Shown one piece after another: positions 36,548 to 48,142 of a DNA stretch of 64,000 nucleotides (positions within the stretch are counted from its first letter, which is position 1; each line of letters starts with the position of its first letter). A program made the position numbers and the translations under genes. The notes below the pieces were generated by a model, which was not told where the DNA came from, did not search any database, and saw only the letters and a list, made by a program, of their open reading frames with translations. The stretch spans positions 104,943,161-105,007,160 of the forward strand of contig NC_134087.1 of the NCBI RefSeq assembly GCF_000715075.1, given 5' to 3'. Source of the stretch: Nicotiana tabacum (Eukaryota > Streptophyta > Magnoliopsida > Solanales > Solanaceae).

Positions 36548-38315
36548 TGGTGAAGAATTAAAGAAGTCAGGCGTCCACCTGGAGAACGACGATAAGAAAA
36601 GAAGAAGTCAGGCGTCCACCTGGAGAATGAGGATAAGAATTAAAGAAGTCAGGCATCCACCTGGAGAATGAGGATGAGAATTAAAGAAGTCAGGCGTCCA
36701 CCTGGAGAATGAGGATGAGAATTAAAGAAGTCAGGTGTCCACCTGGAGAATGAGGATAAGAATTGAAGAAGTCAGGCGTCCACCTGGAGAATGAGGATGA
36801 AGAATTAAAGAAGTCAGGCGTCCACCTGGAGAATGAGGATGAGAATTAAAGAAGTCAGGCGTCCACCTGGAGAATGAGGATGAGAATTAAAGAAATCAGG
36901 CGTCCACCTGGAGAATGAGGATGAAGAAATTAAGGAGAATGAGGATGAGAATTAAAGAAGTCAGGCGTCCACCTGGAGAATGAGGATGAGAATTAAAGAA
37001 GTCAGGCGTCCACCTGGAGAATGAGGATGAGAAAAGAAGAAGTCAGGCGTCCACCTGGAGAATGAGGATGAGAATTAAAGAAGTCAGGCGTCCACCTGGA
37101 GAATGAGGATGAGAATTAAAGAAGTCAGGCGTCCACCTGGAGAATGAGGATGAGAATTAAAGAAGTCAGGCGTCCACCTGGAGAATGAGGATGAGAAAAG
37201 AAGAAGTCAGGCGTCCACCTGGAGAATGAGGATGAGAATTAAAGAAGTCAGGCGTCCACCTGGAGAATGAGGATGAGAATTAAAGAAGTCAGGCGTCCAC
37301 CTGGAGAATGAGGATGAGAATTAAAGAAGTCAGGCGTCCACCTGGAGAATGAGGATGAGAATTAAAGAAGTCAGGCGTCCACCTGGAGAATGAGGATGAG
37401 AATTAAAGAAGTCAGGCGTCCACCTGGAGAATGAGGATGAGAAAAGAAGAAGTCAGGCGTCCACCTGGAGAATGAGGATGAGAATTAAAGAAGTCAGGCG
37501 TCCACCTGGAGAATGAGGATGAGAATTAAAGAAGTCAGGCGTCCACCTGGAGAATGAGGATGAGAATTAAAGAAGTCAGGCGTCCACCTGGAGAATGAGG
37601 ATGAGAATTAAAGAAATCAGGCGTCCACCTGGAGAATGAGGATGAAGAATTAAAGAAGTCAGGCGTCCACCTGGAGAATGAGGATGAAGAATTAAAGAAG
37701 TCAGGCGTCCACCTGGAGAATGAGGATGAGAATTAAAGAAGTCAGGCGTCCACCTGGAGAACGAGGACAAAGAAAAGAAGAAGTCAGGCGTCCACCTGGA
37801 GAATGAGGATGAGAATTAAAGAAGTCAGGCGTCCACCTGGAGAATGAGGATGAAGAATTAAAGAAGTCAGGCGTCCACCTGGAGAATGAGGATGAGAATT
37901 AAAGAAGTCAGGCGTCCACCTGGAGAACGAGGATAAGAATTAAAGAAGTCAGGCGTCCACCTGGAGAACGAGGATAAGAATTAAAGAAGTCAGGCGTCCA
38001 CCTGGAGAACGAGGATAAGAATTAAAGAAGTCAGGCGTCCACCTGGAGAATGAGGATGAAGAATTGAAGAAATCAGGCGTCCACCTGGAGAATGAGGATG
38101 AAGAATTGAAGAAGTCAGGCGTCCACCTGGAGAACGAGGATGAAAAAAAAAAAGAAGTCAGGCGTCCACCTGGAGAATGAAGATGAGGAAAGAAGAAGTC
38201 AGGCGTCCACCTGGAGAATGAGGATGAAGAAAAGAAAAAGTCAGGCGTCCACCTGGAGAATGAGGATGAAGAAAGAAAAGAAACAGTCAAGGCACCCACC
38301 TGGAGAACGAGGGAA
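36548..38315. repeat. 41-bp tandem array in the D 3' region
   Basis: About 43 copies, estimated from span and unit length, of a 41-bp unit containing GAAGTCAGGCGTCCACCTGG and AGAATGAGGATGAGAATTAAA. Small indels of one to a few bases (GAAAAGAAG versus GAATTAAAG) mark sub-variants, and one unit near 36930 is truncated. Long frames across it on either strand are periodicity artefacts. Tandem arrays in the 3' region are known in Ogre-type elements and can seed satellites. Confidence 0.95.
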
Positions 38316-38867
38316 TACAATTGAAGTGTTGAAATCAAAAGCCCGCTCATCTGATAAAGGAGCACATCTAAAATCAATAAAGCAAAGGAGTCCAACAAAA
38401 TCCCCAGCAAGAAACAACGAGAATCCCAAAAGAAAATACGGGACACAATGAAAAGGAATACGGAATAAGCCAAATGCCCAAGAGTCACCAAGATATCAAG
38501 ACAACAAGAAACGCAAGGGCATGATCTAGATAAGATTTTTTATAATTCTTGTACCATAGTCTAGTTTAGCTTTTTGTATTACCTTTGAAGTAAGGTGTAA
38601 TAAGGAGGTCAGTAAGTAGTGAAAACAGCACAAAGCAGCAGTAACATCGCAGTCCCACGGTAGTCCCAGCTACCCAAAACTTCCCGAACTACATTGACCT
38701 GATTCTTTTATAGCCAAGGATATGTAGGAAACCTTTGAAGCAGAGGTTCGGTCAAATCTTTCAAAAAATGCTTCCCACAGAGTATTTGAACGGGCAAAAA
38801 TCGCTCGTATCCGCTCACTTTATCTTTGCACGAAAACTCTTCGAGTTTCTGCACAAAGAGGGGCAGC
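38316..38867 (+). other. Element D distal 3' region and polypurine tract
   Basis: Non-coding. It contains the terminal copy of the iterated motif (38685-38756) and ends in the polypurine tract AAAGAGGGGCAGC (38855-38867) directly before the 3' LTR. Confidence 0.8.
38685..38756 (+). repeat. Iterated structured motif, copy 6 (D, before PPT)
   Basis: GAACTACA, TTGACC before TGATTC, GGATATGTAGGAAACC, then GGTTCGGTCAA. TTGACC and GGTCAA pair over six bases. Confidence 0.7.
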
Positions 38868-41800
38868 TGTGAGCACGTAATTTTTGCCTTACGAAAACTA
38901 CTCCAAAGTAAATCAAAAAATAAAATAAATTTCTTTTACTGTGTAATTTTTTGAATTTGCGTGGTGTTAAATACTTGTGTTATGTCCGTAAGTGTTTACT
39001 TTGTCATAATAAAATGAAAAAATAAAATAAAATACATGTTGCATGCATATAGGATTTAATTATGCATTTAAAAGATAATTTAAATAAAATCACAAAAAAT
39101 ATGCAATAGTTCTATTTTAAATAGTCCACTGTGTGATTGATGTCTTGTCTGTGTGTTAAATAATTGTTATAGAATAATTAATATATTTTTGTGAAGTTAA
39201 AATTGTTTTATAATTAAAATTAGAAATTTAAATTAGAAAAATGAAATAGTTGAAAAAGAAATAAAAAAAATATATAATCGGACCTGGATTTAAATCCAGG
39301 CCCAAACCAAATTACCCCCTTTAGCCCAAGTCCGGTCTAGTCCAAAAAGAGTCAAAATGACAGCGTTTAGTCGTGGTTCATCATGGACCGTTCGATCAAA
39401 TCCAATCAACGGATGAGACCTCATCACCCTAACCCACAACCCGTAACCCGACCCATTGACCCGATTCAGTCCGACCCCAACGTTAAACCAAACGACGTCG
39501 TTTGGTTAAGTGAGATGATCCTGACCGTGAATCTTACTTGATCGGACGGACAAGATCAATCCACCCCTCCCCTATATAAGTTCCAGACCCCTACCCCGGC
39601 CCCCCTAACTAAACCCCCCTCTCTACTGTTCATCATCACCTTCCTCAGACCCCCCCTAACCCTAGCCGCCCTAGGATCCCACCGCCTGAAACCCGGCGGC
39701 ATCAACGCCGCCGGTCACCAAAATAACACCCTAGAATCCCCTGAACATCCTCTACACAGATCTAACATTGGTTTCCTTCGAATCAGGCCCCAACTCTTCG
39801 AATCTTAAATCGAAGGTTGGCCTGAAAACCTTATCTTCTCCGATGACCTCCAAAATAACACCACAGTTTCTCCTAAATTCCCTCACCAAGGATCTGTTAG
39901 TTGCATGGTTCGAATCATACTGGAACTACTCGAATCTTCATTTGAAGATTCGAGTACAACATGACCTTATCCCAACCTACTTCAAACTCACACCAGTTAC
40001 CCCCCTGACCTCTCTCGTGCCTAGAACATCTTTGGTTTCCCTCGAATCTAACCAGAAATGAGTAAATCCCAAATCGAACTTTCAAGAACCCTAAAAATAC
40101 CAAACTTTTGGATTCTGTCCCGATTGAATAAAGATTGAGGTTTAATCGACCTTAGTCGAAGTATTTTCAGTGGAAAATACTTCGACTAAGGTCTGTTTGA
40201 TTTCAAACAAAGTCCAAATCCAAGTCGAGTTGAGTTCAGTTGAATTTAAAGGTTCAGAGGTAATTTCTATTTCTTATGTGCATTCTATGTGTATTCTATG
40301 TTCGTTTCATTAGTTTGTTTAATTTTTCATAATTTTCTAGTCAAATTTTTGTTATACTGTCCCCTACCCGTCAACTTGATTCTAAATGTGAATTGTTTTT
40401 GTTGATTGTGATTATGTACAATGTGTGTAATCGACTCGATTAAGTTCGTCGATTAGTTGTATTATGAATCTTGCTTTTGGAAATGTTGACTGAGATAGCC
40501 TGTTTTGAATAGATTATTTTGCTATAACCAGTTAATTAGTTATTGTTAAGCAGTTAGTTCTTGTTTAATAAACCAGTAAATTCAAATGAATGTTGTATAT
40601 GTGTTGATTTCTGAGCATTGAGTTTCAGGGCATTGTCAGTATATTGACAATGCTCCTGTATTTGTTTGTTTTTTGGTTCAGTTTTGAATCTCAGTCGAAA
40701 TGATCCTGCATATTCTGTGTAATGTTAGTGGGTATTATTCAGGTTCAGTATTCAATTGAGAATCATCTATCTTAATTCAACTCTTGTGCATAAATGTGAT
40801 GTACTGTCTTTAATCCTAGGACTGGTTATAACTGTTAAAGCAGACTTTAAAATCTGTTTTGCAACATATTCTGATTTTAGTTTAAGGGCTGTAATTACAG
40901 AAGGATTTCAGGTTTATTTTAGAATGAAACAGTAGGGTAATGTGATAGTGTGCTTTCAATAATATGATAGTGGCTATAATTTAAGTAATAATGGGGAACA
41001 AGGGATAATGGGGATGCTGAAAAACAGGATAAATAGCACTTAGTTTTAAATTATTCAAAAGTAGTTTTAATGGAAAAACTTTCTGATTTTTAAAGGAGAA
41101 AAGGGTCCATCCACCACTAAACTGTATAGGACCAGCCCTGTATAAATACAGGGAGCTGGACAGACTGAAAAGATGAGTTTTTTTAGAGAGGGAGTCCTTC
41201 AGAAGAAAAAATAGGAAGAAGAAAAATAGGAACAAGAAAAATCTGATTTGAAAGGAAAAGAAATCAGATTTTAACAAGGAGACTTTAGGAAGATTTTAGA
41301 TTGAAGAAATCTGATTTAGGAGAAAAAAGAGAAAATCTGAAAAACAGAAGATTTTAAGAAAGAAAAAGAAAAGAAATCAGATTAGAAGAGGGAATTGAGA
41401 GAGAAAAATCTGATTTAAGATCAGTTTTTCAGAAAAGAGGAGTTTTTCAGAGAAGAGTTTGAAAGAGAAATAAAAATCAGATTTTAAGAGAGTTCAGGAA
41501 AGAGAAAAACAGAAAGAAAGAAAGAGATAGAAATAGAATCAGAAATAGAAATTTGAAAAGAAAAACAAACAAAAAGGAACACTCACACATTGAAGCTGAA
41601 ACTGATACCAGAAAAGAAAAGAAAAATCTGAAACCTTGTTGTTCTTTTTGGAATCTGTCCGGTTCTGGGTATTGATACTATTTGGTTTTAAAAATCTGAA
41701 ATTCTTTAAGAAGCGTTGCTCTTGTGAATCTGGATTTCTCGGGTCTTATTATTACTCAAATATGTGGGAATACTGATATTCTGCCAGTATTTTGTTACTG

Positions 41801-43523
41801 CTGCTGCTGCTGGAATTTACTCCTTCTGCCTTCATTTTCAGGTACATGCCTTTTAAATTTTATGTTGGAAAGAGATTCAACATGACTAATCAATGAAGTT
41901 TGAATTGCAATTCTGTTTTCCATTTGTCCAAGTTCATCAGTTTAAATTTCATTTTTTGTTTCATGACAGTTAATTAGTAGGGAATTCAATTTGATAACTA
42001 TGAGTTAATTGTCTTACTTTGAAATTCGTATAAAGCTTTGTAATAATGTTAGCCCTTCATCTCATTAGTTTAGTCATGTTTGAACTGTCAAGGTAGGAAA
42101 CATGACATAAAGATTGGCCATTAACTAGGCCTTGTGACGTTGTTAGTTGAATAAAGAATAGCGTGAAAATGTCAAAATCATATTGCTAGTTTATTCTGAT
42201 AATCTGATTTAGTTGTGGAAGGAATGATATAAGTTGTACGTTCTTATGTGGCATTATAACAGGTATCTATAGAACCATTAAGTGGATGGCAAGTTGAGTT
42301 GTTATGGCTCATTATGATGTTAAAGTGCTATGAATGTTTTAGACATACAAACTATGTTACATGTAAGGCAATATTATTAATTGATTTATAATTCCCTTTC
42401 TTATCAATTTGATGCTTATTTACCATCCTAAATAAATAATTAGGCCGATTGGATTAAAAGCAAGTATATGAGAATAAAATGAGATGTACAAATTGCAACA
42501 CTTTACATCAACGACAATTAGAAATAGGACTTGCATTAAATAGAAATAATAAAAGTTCTTGAAAAAAAAAATATTCTTCCCTATATAAATCATTTTTAAC
42601 TTCATATACGATTCATTATTGGGCATATAGATATATATGTCGTATTTGTGAAGAATAGTATTAATCAGGTTCTTATTCTTTATTTTGAATTTGAATAGTC
42701 TTGGATGAACATAAATTATACGCGGAAATTATAATCGATGGGCAACATTTAATAAATTGTGAAATTTTTTAGAATTAAGGGGTATCTTAAATGGAGATTT
42801 CTCATAATAATAAACAATTTAGGGAAAAAGTCCATAATACTGTTTTGCGCAATCAGGGATGCGTTCGCGCACCCTGATCATATTTTAAAGGTAACTTCGG
42901 ATTATGCGTACGCGCAATTTCGAGCGAATATTTAATAAAAACGAATTTCTTTGAAAAATATTAAATAATTTCATATAACCCGAGATGTGCAGTTCATTGT
43001 CTAAATACAAGGGTAATGATGTTCCTGATTTTATCTTAAAATTTCGAACATATTTTTTTTTATAAAACTATAACATGGACAATTTTATTGTGTACACGTA
43101 TGCGTGGCACGATCTTCTGAAATTATAAAGATATATAATACGAATATACGTACGCGTAATTCGTCATAAACAATAAGTAAAAGCGGTAGTAAAATCATGC
43201 AATAAAAACGTATTTAGTAAAAATCAAGATAATTAAGCCAATAATAAAAACAGTTAAGCGACCGTGCTAGAACCACGGAATTCGGAAATGCCTAACACCT
43301 TCTTCCGGATTAACAGAATTCCTTACTCAGGATTTCTGGTTCGCAGAATAATAAACAGAGTCATATTCTCCTCGATTCAGGGATTAAAATTGGTGACTTG
43401 GGACGCCTTAAAATTCCCAGGTGGCGATTCTGAAATAATTAAATAAATCCCGTTTCGACTGTCCTTCAATTGGAGAAAACTCCCCACGCACCCACGCGGG
43501 CTCGGTAAAAAGGAGGTGCGACA
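38868..43523 (+). repeat. Element D 3' LTR
   Basis: 4656 bp, colinear with 20100-24759 with scattered substitutions and small indels (the C-rich stretch after the TATA box is the most different). It ends GGTGCGACA. Confidence 0.93.
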
Positions 43524-43606
43524 GCTCTGGCGACTCTGCTGGGGACAAAAGTGTGTTACTGTAACCCAGAACCATTGGTTCAGGGTTTAAAGAATTCGAG
43601 CTTAAA
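43524..43606 (+). other. Ectopic D-type leader fragment after the D 3' LTR
   Basis: GCTC and the primer site TGGCGACTCTGCTGGGGA follow the LTR, then an 18-nt stretch differing from the D 5' leader, then CCCAGAA...GGTTCAGGGTTTAAAGAA and further leader sequence as at 24787-24826. B protease/pol homology (MVKFERED) resumes at 43607. Normal integration would leave B sequence directly after GCGACA. Confidence 0.85.
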
Positions 43607-44238
43607 ATGGTAAAATTTGAGCGTGAAGATCAAGAGATTGTGTTCCATGGGGAAGATGAGCAATCAATTTATCGGGACCCATCAGTCCCATATCTTGAAG
43701 CAAGAGAGGGGAGTGAGCATATAGTTTATCAGGCCTTTGAAATTGTGGTCGCAGACTAGTACGAAGAGGGAAACCCTTGCCCCTAACCCTTTCTTTCTAA
43801 TGCATCAATCATGGTGGCCAAAGAAATGATCAGACATGGCTTCAAACCGAGGAAAGGGCTCGGGAAATCTTTGCAAGGGATAACTAAACATGTCACCCTA
43901 AACGCCAGTGAAATGTTCTTTGGGATAGGCTTCCGACCCACTCCAGCTGCTGTAAAATGGGCAAATGATAGAAAGAATGGTGGTTGGGTCTTGCCTCAGC
44001 CGGTGTCGCATATGTACAGAACATTTGTCAAGCTAAAATACCATGAGGAAGAAGAATATGAGGCCTTCACGGTTGAATAGATTGAAGAGATCTATGGGGC
44101 AATGAGGAAGATACTATATGAAACCCACATGGTCCAGCCAGGGGAGGGCTCAAGCACCGCTGAGGTGCTGTATATGGGACATGATGCTAAGCTACAAAAT
44201 TGGAAGGCTACGCCATTTCTAATCAGGCGGGAGTCCCG
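43607..44238 (+). pseudogene. Element B protease end and G-patch-like segment
   Basis: Resumes B with VKFEREDQEIVFHGEDEQS, homologous to the D segment after LLGRPWIH. The G-patch-like MVAKEMIRHGFKPRKGLGKS (about 43811-43870) continues as LQGITKHVTL. Several stops interrupt the frame, including near 43757 and at 44078-44080. The segment ends ATPFLIRRES at the intron donor. The repeated Gly pattern HGFKPRKGLGKSLQG resembles the G-patch RNA-binding motif. An RNA-related role is inference. Confidence 0.75.
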
Positions 44239-44440
44239 GTAGACCTATCCTGCCACCTTTTCTTCATCACGAGTTATTTCAGGGTGTAACTCGGATGCTT
44301 TCTTCAGTTTCTTGTCTTTTAATTTTCCAATATAAACCCTTTTATCTTCAAATTCCAAGAAATGAAATCAATATTTCATCATTCATCTTTCTTTATTCTT
44401 TCTGACTTTTGTTATTTTTCCCTTTTGTTTCTTCTTTCAG
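44239..44440 (+). other. Candidate intron between protease and RT, element B
   Basis: GTAGAC at 44239 and TTCTTTCAG ending at 44440 give a 202-bp GT-AG intron. Removal skips TAG 44240-44242 and joins RES to R-SNNAALNNMTCL in frame. Same position and phase as in D. Confidence 0.72.
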
Positions 44441-47400
44441 TTCTAACAATGCGGCTTTAAATAACATGACATGCTTGCGGACTTCATGCCTAGATCCGAA
44501 CACACTGTTTAACTATGAAACGATGAACCAAGAACCGGAGTACGATGAAGAAAAGGCTTTTAGGGAAATAAATCGAGAATTGGAACAATTTGAGAATAAA
44601 CCTAAGCCGAACTTAAATGATATTGAACCGGTTAATTTGGGTAGTTCTGAAGAAATCAGGGAAACCAAGATAAGCATCCACGCGGACGAAAAAACTCGAG
44701 ACTCCTTAATCCAACTCTTGTTTGAGTTCAAAGATGTGTTTGCTTGGTCATATGATGACATGCGAGGACTGAGTGTTGATTTAGTGGTTCATAAGTTTCC
44801 TACTTACCTAGACTATCCCCCAGTCCAGCAAAAGCAAAGAAAGTTTAAAACTGATATCAGTGACAAGATCAAAGAAGAGGTCACGAAGCAGTTGAAAGCG
44901 GGGGTGATCCGAGTGGTCCGGTACACCACATGGTTAGCTAATGTAGTCCCAGTGCCAAAGAAAGACGGTAAGACCCGGGTGTGTATGGATTACAGAGATT
45001 TAAACAAGGCAAGTCCCAAAGACAACTTCCCTTTGCCGAACATCCATATCCTTGTTTATAACTGCGCCAAGCATGAGATACAGTCCTTCGTGGATTGTTA
45101 CGCAGGATATCACCAGGTGTTGATGGACGAAGAAGATGCAGAGAAGACAGCTTTTACCATACCATGGGGTACATACTGTTACAGAGTCATGCCATTTGGT
45201 CTCAAGAACGTCGGGGCAAGCTATATGAGGGCCATGACAACCATTTTTCACGATATGATGCACCAAGAGATAGAGGTGTATGTGGATGAAGTAATCATCA
45301 AATCCAAAACCCAGGACGACCATGCTCGGAACTTGAGAAAGTTTTTTGAGCGGCTGCGCAAATATGATTTGAAGTTGAACCCAGCCAAATGTGCATTTGG
45401 GGTGCCATCCGGCAAACTCTTGGGATTCATCGTCAGTCAGAGGGGCATCGAGTTAGACCCAACAAAGATAAACTCTATTCGAGATTGGCCTCCTCCGAAA
45501 ACCAAGAAGGATGTTATGAGTTTGTTGGATAGATTGAACTACATCAGCCGGTTCATTGCCCAGTTGACATCCACATGTGAACCCATATTCAAATTGCTAA
45601 AGAAAGACGCGGCAGCCAAGTGGACAGATGAATGTCAAGAAGCTTTTGATAAAATTAAGGAATATCTATCAAATCCTCCAGTCTTGGTCCCACCTGAGCC
45701 AAGGAGGCCTTTGTTCTTGTACCTAACAGTCTTGGAAAATTCTTTTGGCTGTGTCCTCGAGCAACACGATGTAACCAGAAAGAGAGAGCAGGCTATTTAC
45801 TATCTGAGCAAGAAATTCACCAGTTATGAAGCCAAGTACACTCTGTTGGAAAGGACATGTTGCGCTTTGACTTGGGTCTCTCAGAAGTTAAGGCATTATT
45901 TGCAAGCCTACCCCACTTACCTCATAACCAGCTTGGATCCTTTAAAATACATATTCCAGAAGCCAATGCCCATTGGGAGGCTAGCAAAGTGGCAGATCCT
46001 GCTTACGAAATTCGACATAGTATATGTTACTCGCATGGCAATGAAAGCCCAGGCGTTAGCAGATCACTTGGCTGAAAATCCGGTCGATGATGAATACCAA
46101 CCTTTGAATACTTACTTCCCATATGAAGAGGTAAACTCAGTTGAGACAATATCCGAAGACATCGACGCTTGGAAAATGTTCTTCGATGGAGCGGTAAACG
46201 CAAAAGGTGTTGGAATTGGGGAAATCTTGATCTCGCCCACTGGTCAGCATTACCCGGCCACAGCTAGGCCTCGGTTTTTCTGCACAAACAACATTGCCGA
46301 GTACGAAGCTTGCATTATGGGTATGAACATGGCAATCGACCAAGATGTCAAAGAATTGTTAATCATGGGAGACTCAGATTTGATTATCCGACAAGCTCTA
46401 GGAGAATGGGAAACCCGAGACGTCAAGCTTATTCCTTATAGACAATATGTGGAAGAACTTGGTAAGTGATTCAAGTCAATAGAGTTCAGGTACATTCCTC
46501 GTTGCCACAATGAACTAGCTGATGCGCTTGCCACTTTAGCCTCAATGCTACCATACCCGGGCAATACCCACATTGACCCCTTGGAAATCTAGATCCGGGA
46601 AAGGCATGGTTATTGTAATACGGTTGAAACAACACCAAATACCCAACCATGGTATCCTGACATCAAAAAACTTTTGAAAACGCAAGAATACCCCGAGCAA
46701 GCCAGTGGAGACCAGAAGAGAACCATTAGGCGGCACGCAAGTGGTTTCTTTTTGAGTGGCTATGTCTTGTACAAGAGAACTCCGGACCTCAACTTGTTAA
46801 GATGTGTTGACGCAGAAGAGGCTGGAAAGATCATGCATGAGGTACACACGGCAGTATGCGGACCCCACATGAATGGGTATGTTTTAGCAAAGAAAATCCT
46901 TCGAGCGGGCTATTACTGGATAACCATGGACAAGGACTGTTTCAGCTTTGTCCGGAAGTGTCATCAGTGTCAGGTGCACGGTGATTTGATTCATGTACCT
47001 CCCACAGAACTGAATCCCATGTCAGCACCTTCGCCATTTGTTGCTTGGGGTATAGACATCATTTGGCCAATCGAGCTGAAAGCCTCAAATGGGCATAGAT
47101 TCATACTAGTTGCCATTGACTATTTCACGAAATGGGTTGAAGCCATCACTCTCAAATCTGTCACCAAGAATGTTGTGGTAGATTTCGTGCACTCCAATCT
47201 TATCTGCCGTTTTGGCATTCCTGCAACTATTATCACAGACAATGCTGCAAACTTGAATAGTCATTTGATGGGAGAGATATATGAACAATTCAAGATAACG
47301 CACCAGAACTCTACTCCTTATCGGCCCAAAGCCAATGGGGTCGTCGAAGCAGCAAACAAAAACATCAAAAAGATTTTGAGAAAGATGATTCAAAGTTCTA

Positions 47401-47897
47401 GGCAGTTGCACGAAAAGTTACCGTTTTCATTATTGGGATATCGCACTACTGTGCGCACGTTAATTGGAGCCACCCCGTATCTTTTGGTTTATGGCACTGA
47501 AGACGTAATACCCGAAGAGGTTGAAATCCCCTCTCTCCGGATCATTGTTGAAGCTGAAATTGAAGACAGTGTGTGGGTTAAAACCTGGCTGGAACAGTTA
47601 ACCTTGATCAATGAAAAGCGAATGGCCACGTTCTGCCACGGGCAGTTGTACCAACAAAGAATGGCCAGTGCTTACAACAAGAAAGTGCGGCCTAGAAATT
47701 TTGAAGTAGGGCAACTCGTTTTAAGGCGTATCCTTCCCCATCACCAGGAAGCGAAAAGAAAATTTTCTCCTAATTGGAAGGGCCCATACATCATCAGAAA
47801 GATATTGCCAAAAGGGGCATTGTATCTGGGCGATATCGAAGGGATTGATCCCGAAGCAGCTGTAAATGCGGATGCAGTCAAAAGGTATTATGTTTAG
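44441..47897 (+). pseudogene. Element B pol: RT, two RNase H domains, integrase
   Basis: RT (about 44830-45430) has WLANVVPVPKKDGKTRVCMD and FVDCYAGYHQV, but the catalytic YVDD reads YVDE at 45279-45290. The Ty3-type RNase H spans about 45680-46080. The second RNase H (FFDGAVNAKGVGIG, NNIAEYEACIMG, HNELADALATLASML) spans about 46170-46550. The integrase has CGPHMNGYVLAKKIL, CHQCQVHGDL, WGIDIIWP, ITDNAANLN and NGVVEAANKN, keeping the DDE set. The frame ends DAVKRYYV at 47897. In-frame stops are TGA 46467-46469 and TAG 46590-46592. Nearly intact length, but YVDE and the stops make it inactive. Confidence 0.9.
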
Positions 47898-48080
47898 CTT
47901 TTCTGCAACGACAACTTTCCCGATTGGGATGACGAAGTCTTTCATTCTCGCTACCCAAACACTATCCACCCTTTGCAAACCCATTTGAGCCGGTTACTCT
48001 TCTTTGATTACCCTCTTGGGAACCGTAAAGTGTTAAAAAAAAGAGAAAGAAGCAAGAACAACAAAACAAAATATTTTCCT

Positions 48081-48142
48081 GAACTACGTTCGACTTGATT
48101 CCAAAAGGATACATAGGCAGCCTCTCTCTGGGGTTCAGTCAC
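48081..48142 (+). repeat. Iterated structured motif, copy 5 (B, after integrase)
   Basis: GAACTACG, TTCGACT before TGATTCC, GGATACATAGGCAGCC, then GTTCAGTC. GACT pairs with AGTC. Confidence 0.7.

Larger units (their letters stand above)
20100..43523 (+). mobile_element. Element D: Tat/Ogre-type retrotransposon nested in B
   Basis: Two LTRs of 4660 and 4656 bp, both TGTGAGCACGTAATT...GGTGCGACA, bound an internal region with the same gene order as B and clearly related proteins. By eye the LTRs differ at about 45-50 places (roughly 1%), so D is the youngest complete copy here. It carries six premature stops and two frameshifts, so it is not autonomous as it stands. There is no target-site duplication, and the right LTR is followed by leader sequence, so the present copy is partly a recombination product. 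Confidence 0.92.

Noticed and set aside
36548..38315. CRISPR-like array
   Set aside because: The units are contiguous without unique spacers, and the context is a plant retrotransposon.
37949..38491. Long minus-strand frame with repeated Ser-Arg-Trp-Thr-Pro-Asp phrases
   Set aside because: It only follows the 41-bp array, whose unit lacks stops in this frame; the reading phase resets with each indel.
43524..43560. Uncleaved tRNA-primer sequence carried into the right D end
   Set aside because: The stretch continues beyond the 18-nt primer site into ordinary leader, so leader DNA, not tRNA, is the source.
43561..43565. GTAAC after the D right end matching GTAAC (20095-20099) as a target duplication
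   Set aside because: The bases around 43561 align with the D leader (GTAACCCAGAACC versus GAACCCAGAATC), so the match is probably chance, and the sequence after it is not B.
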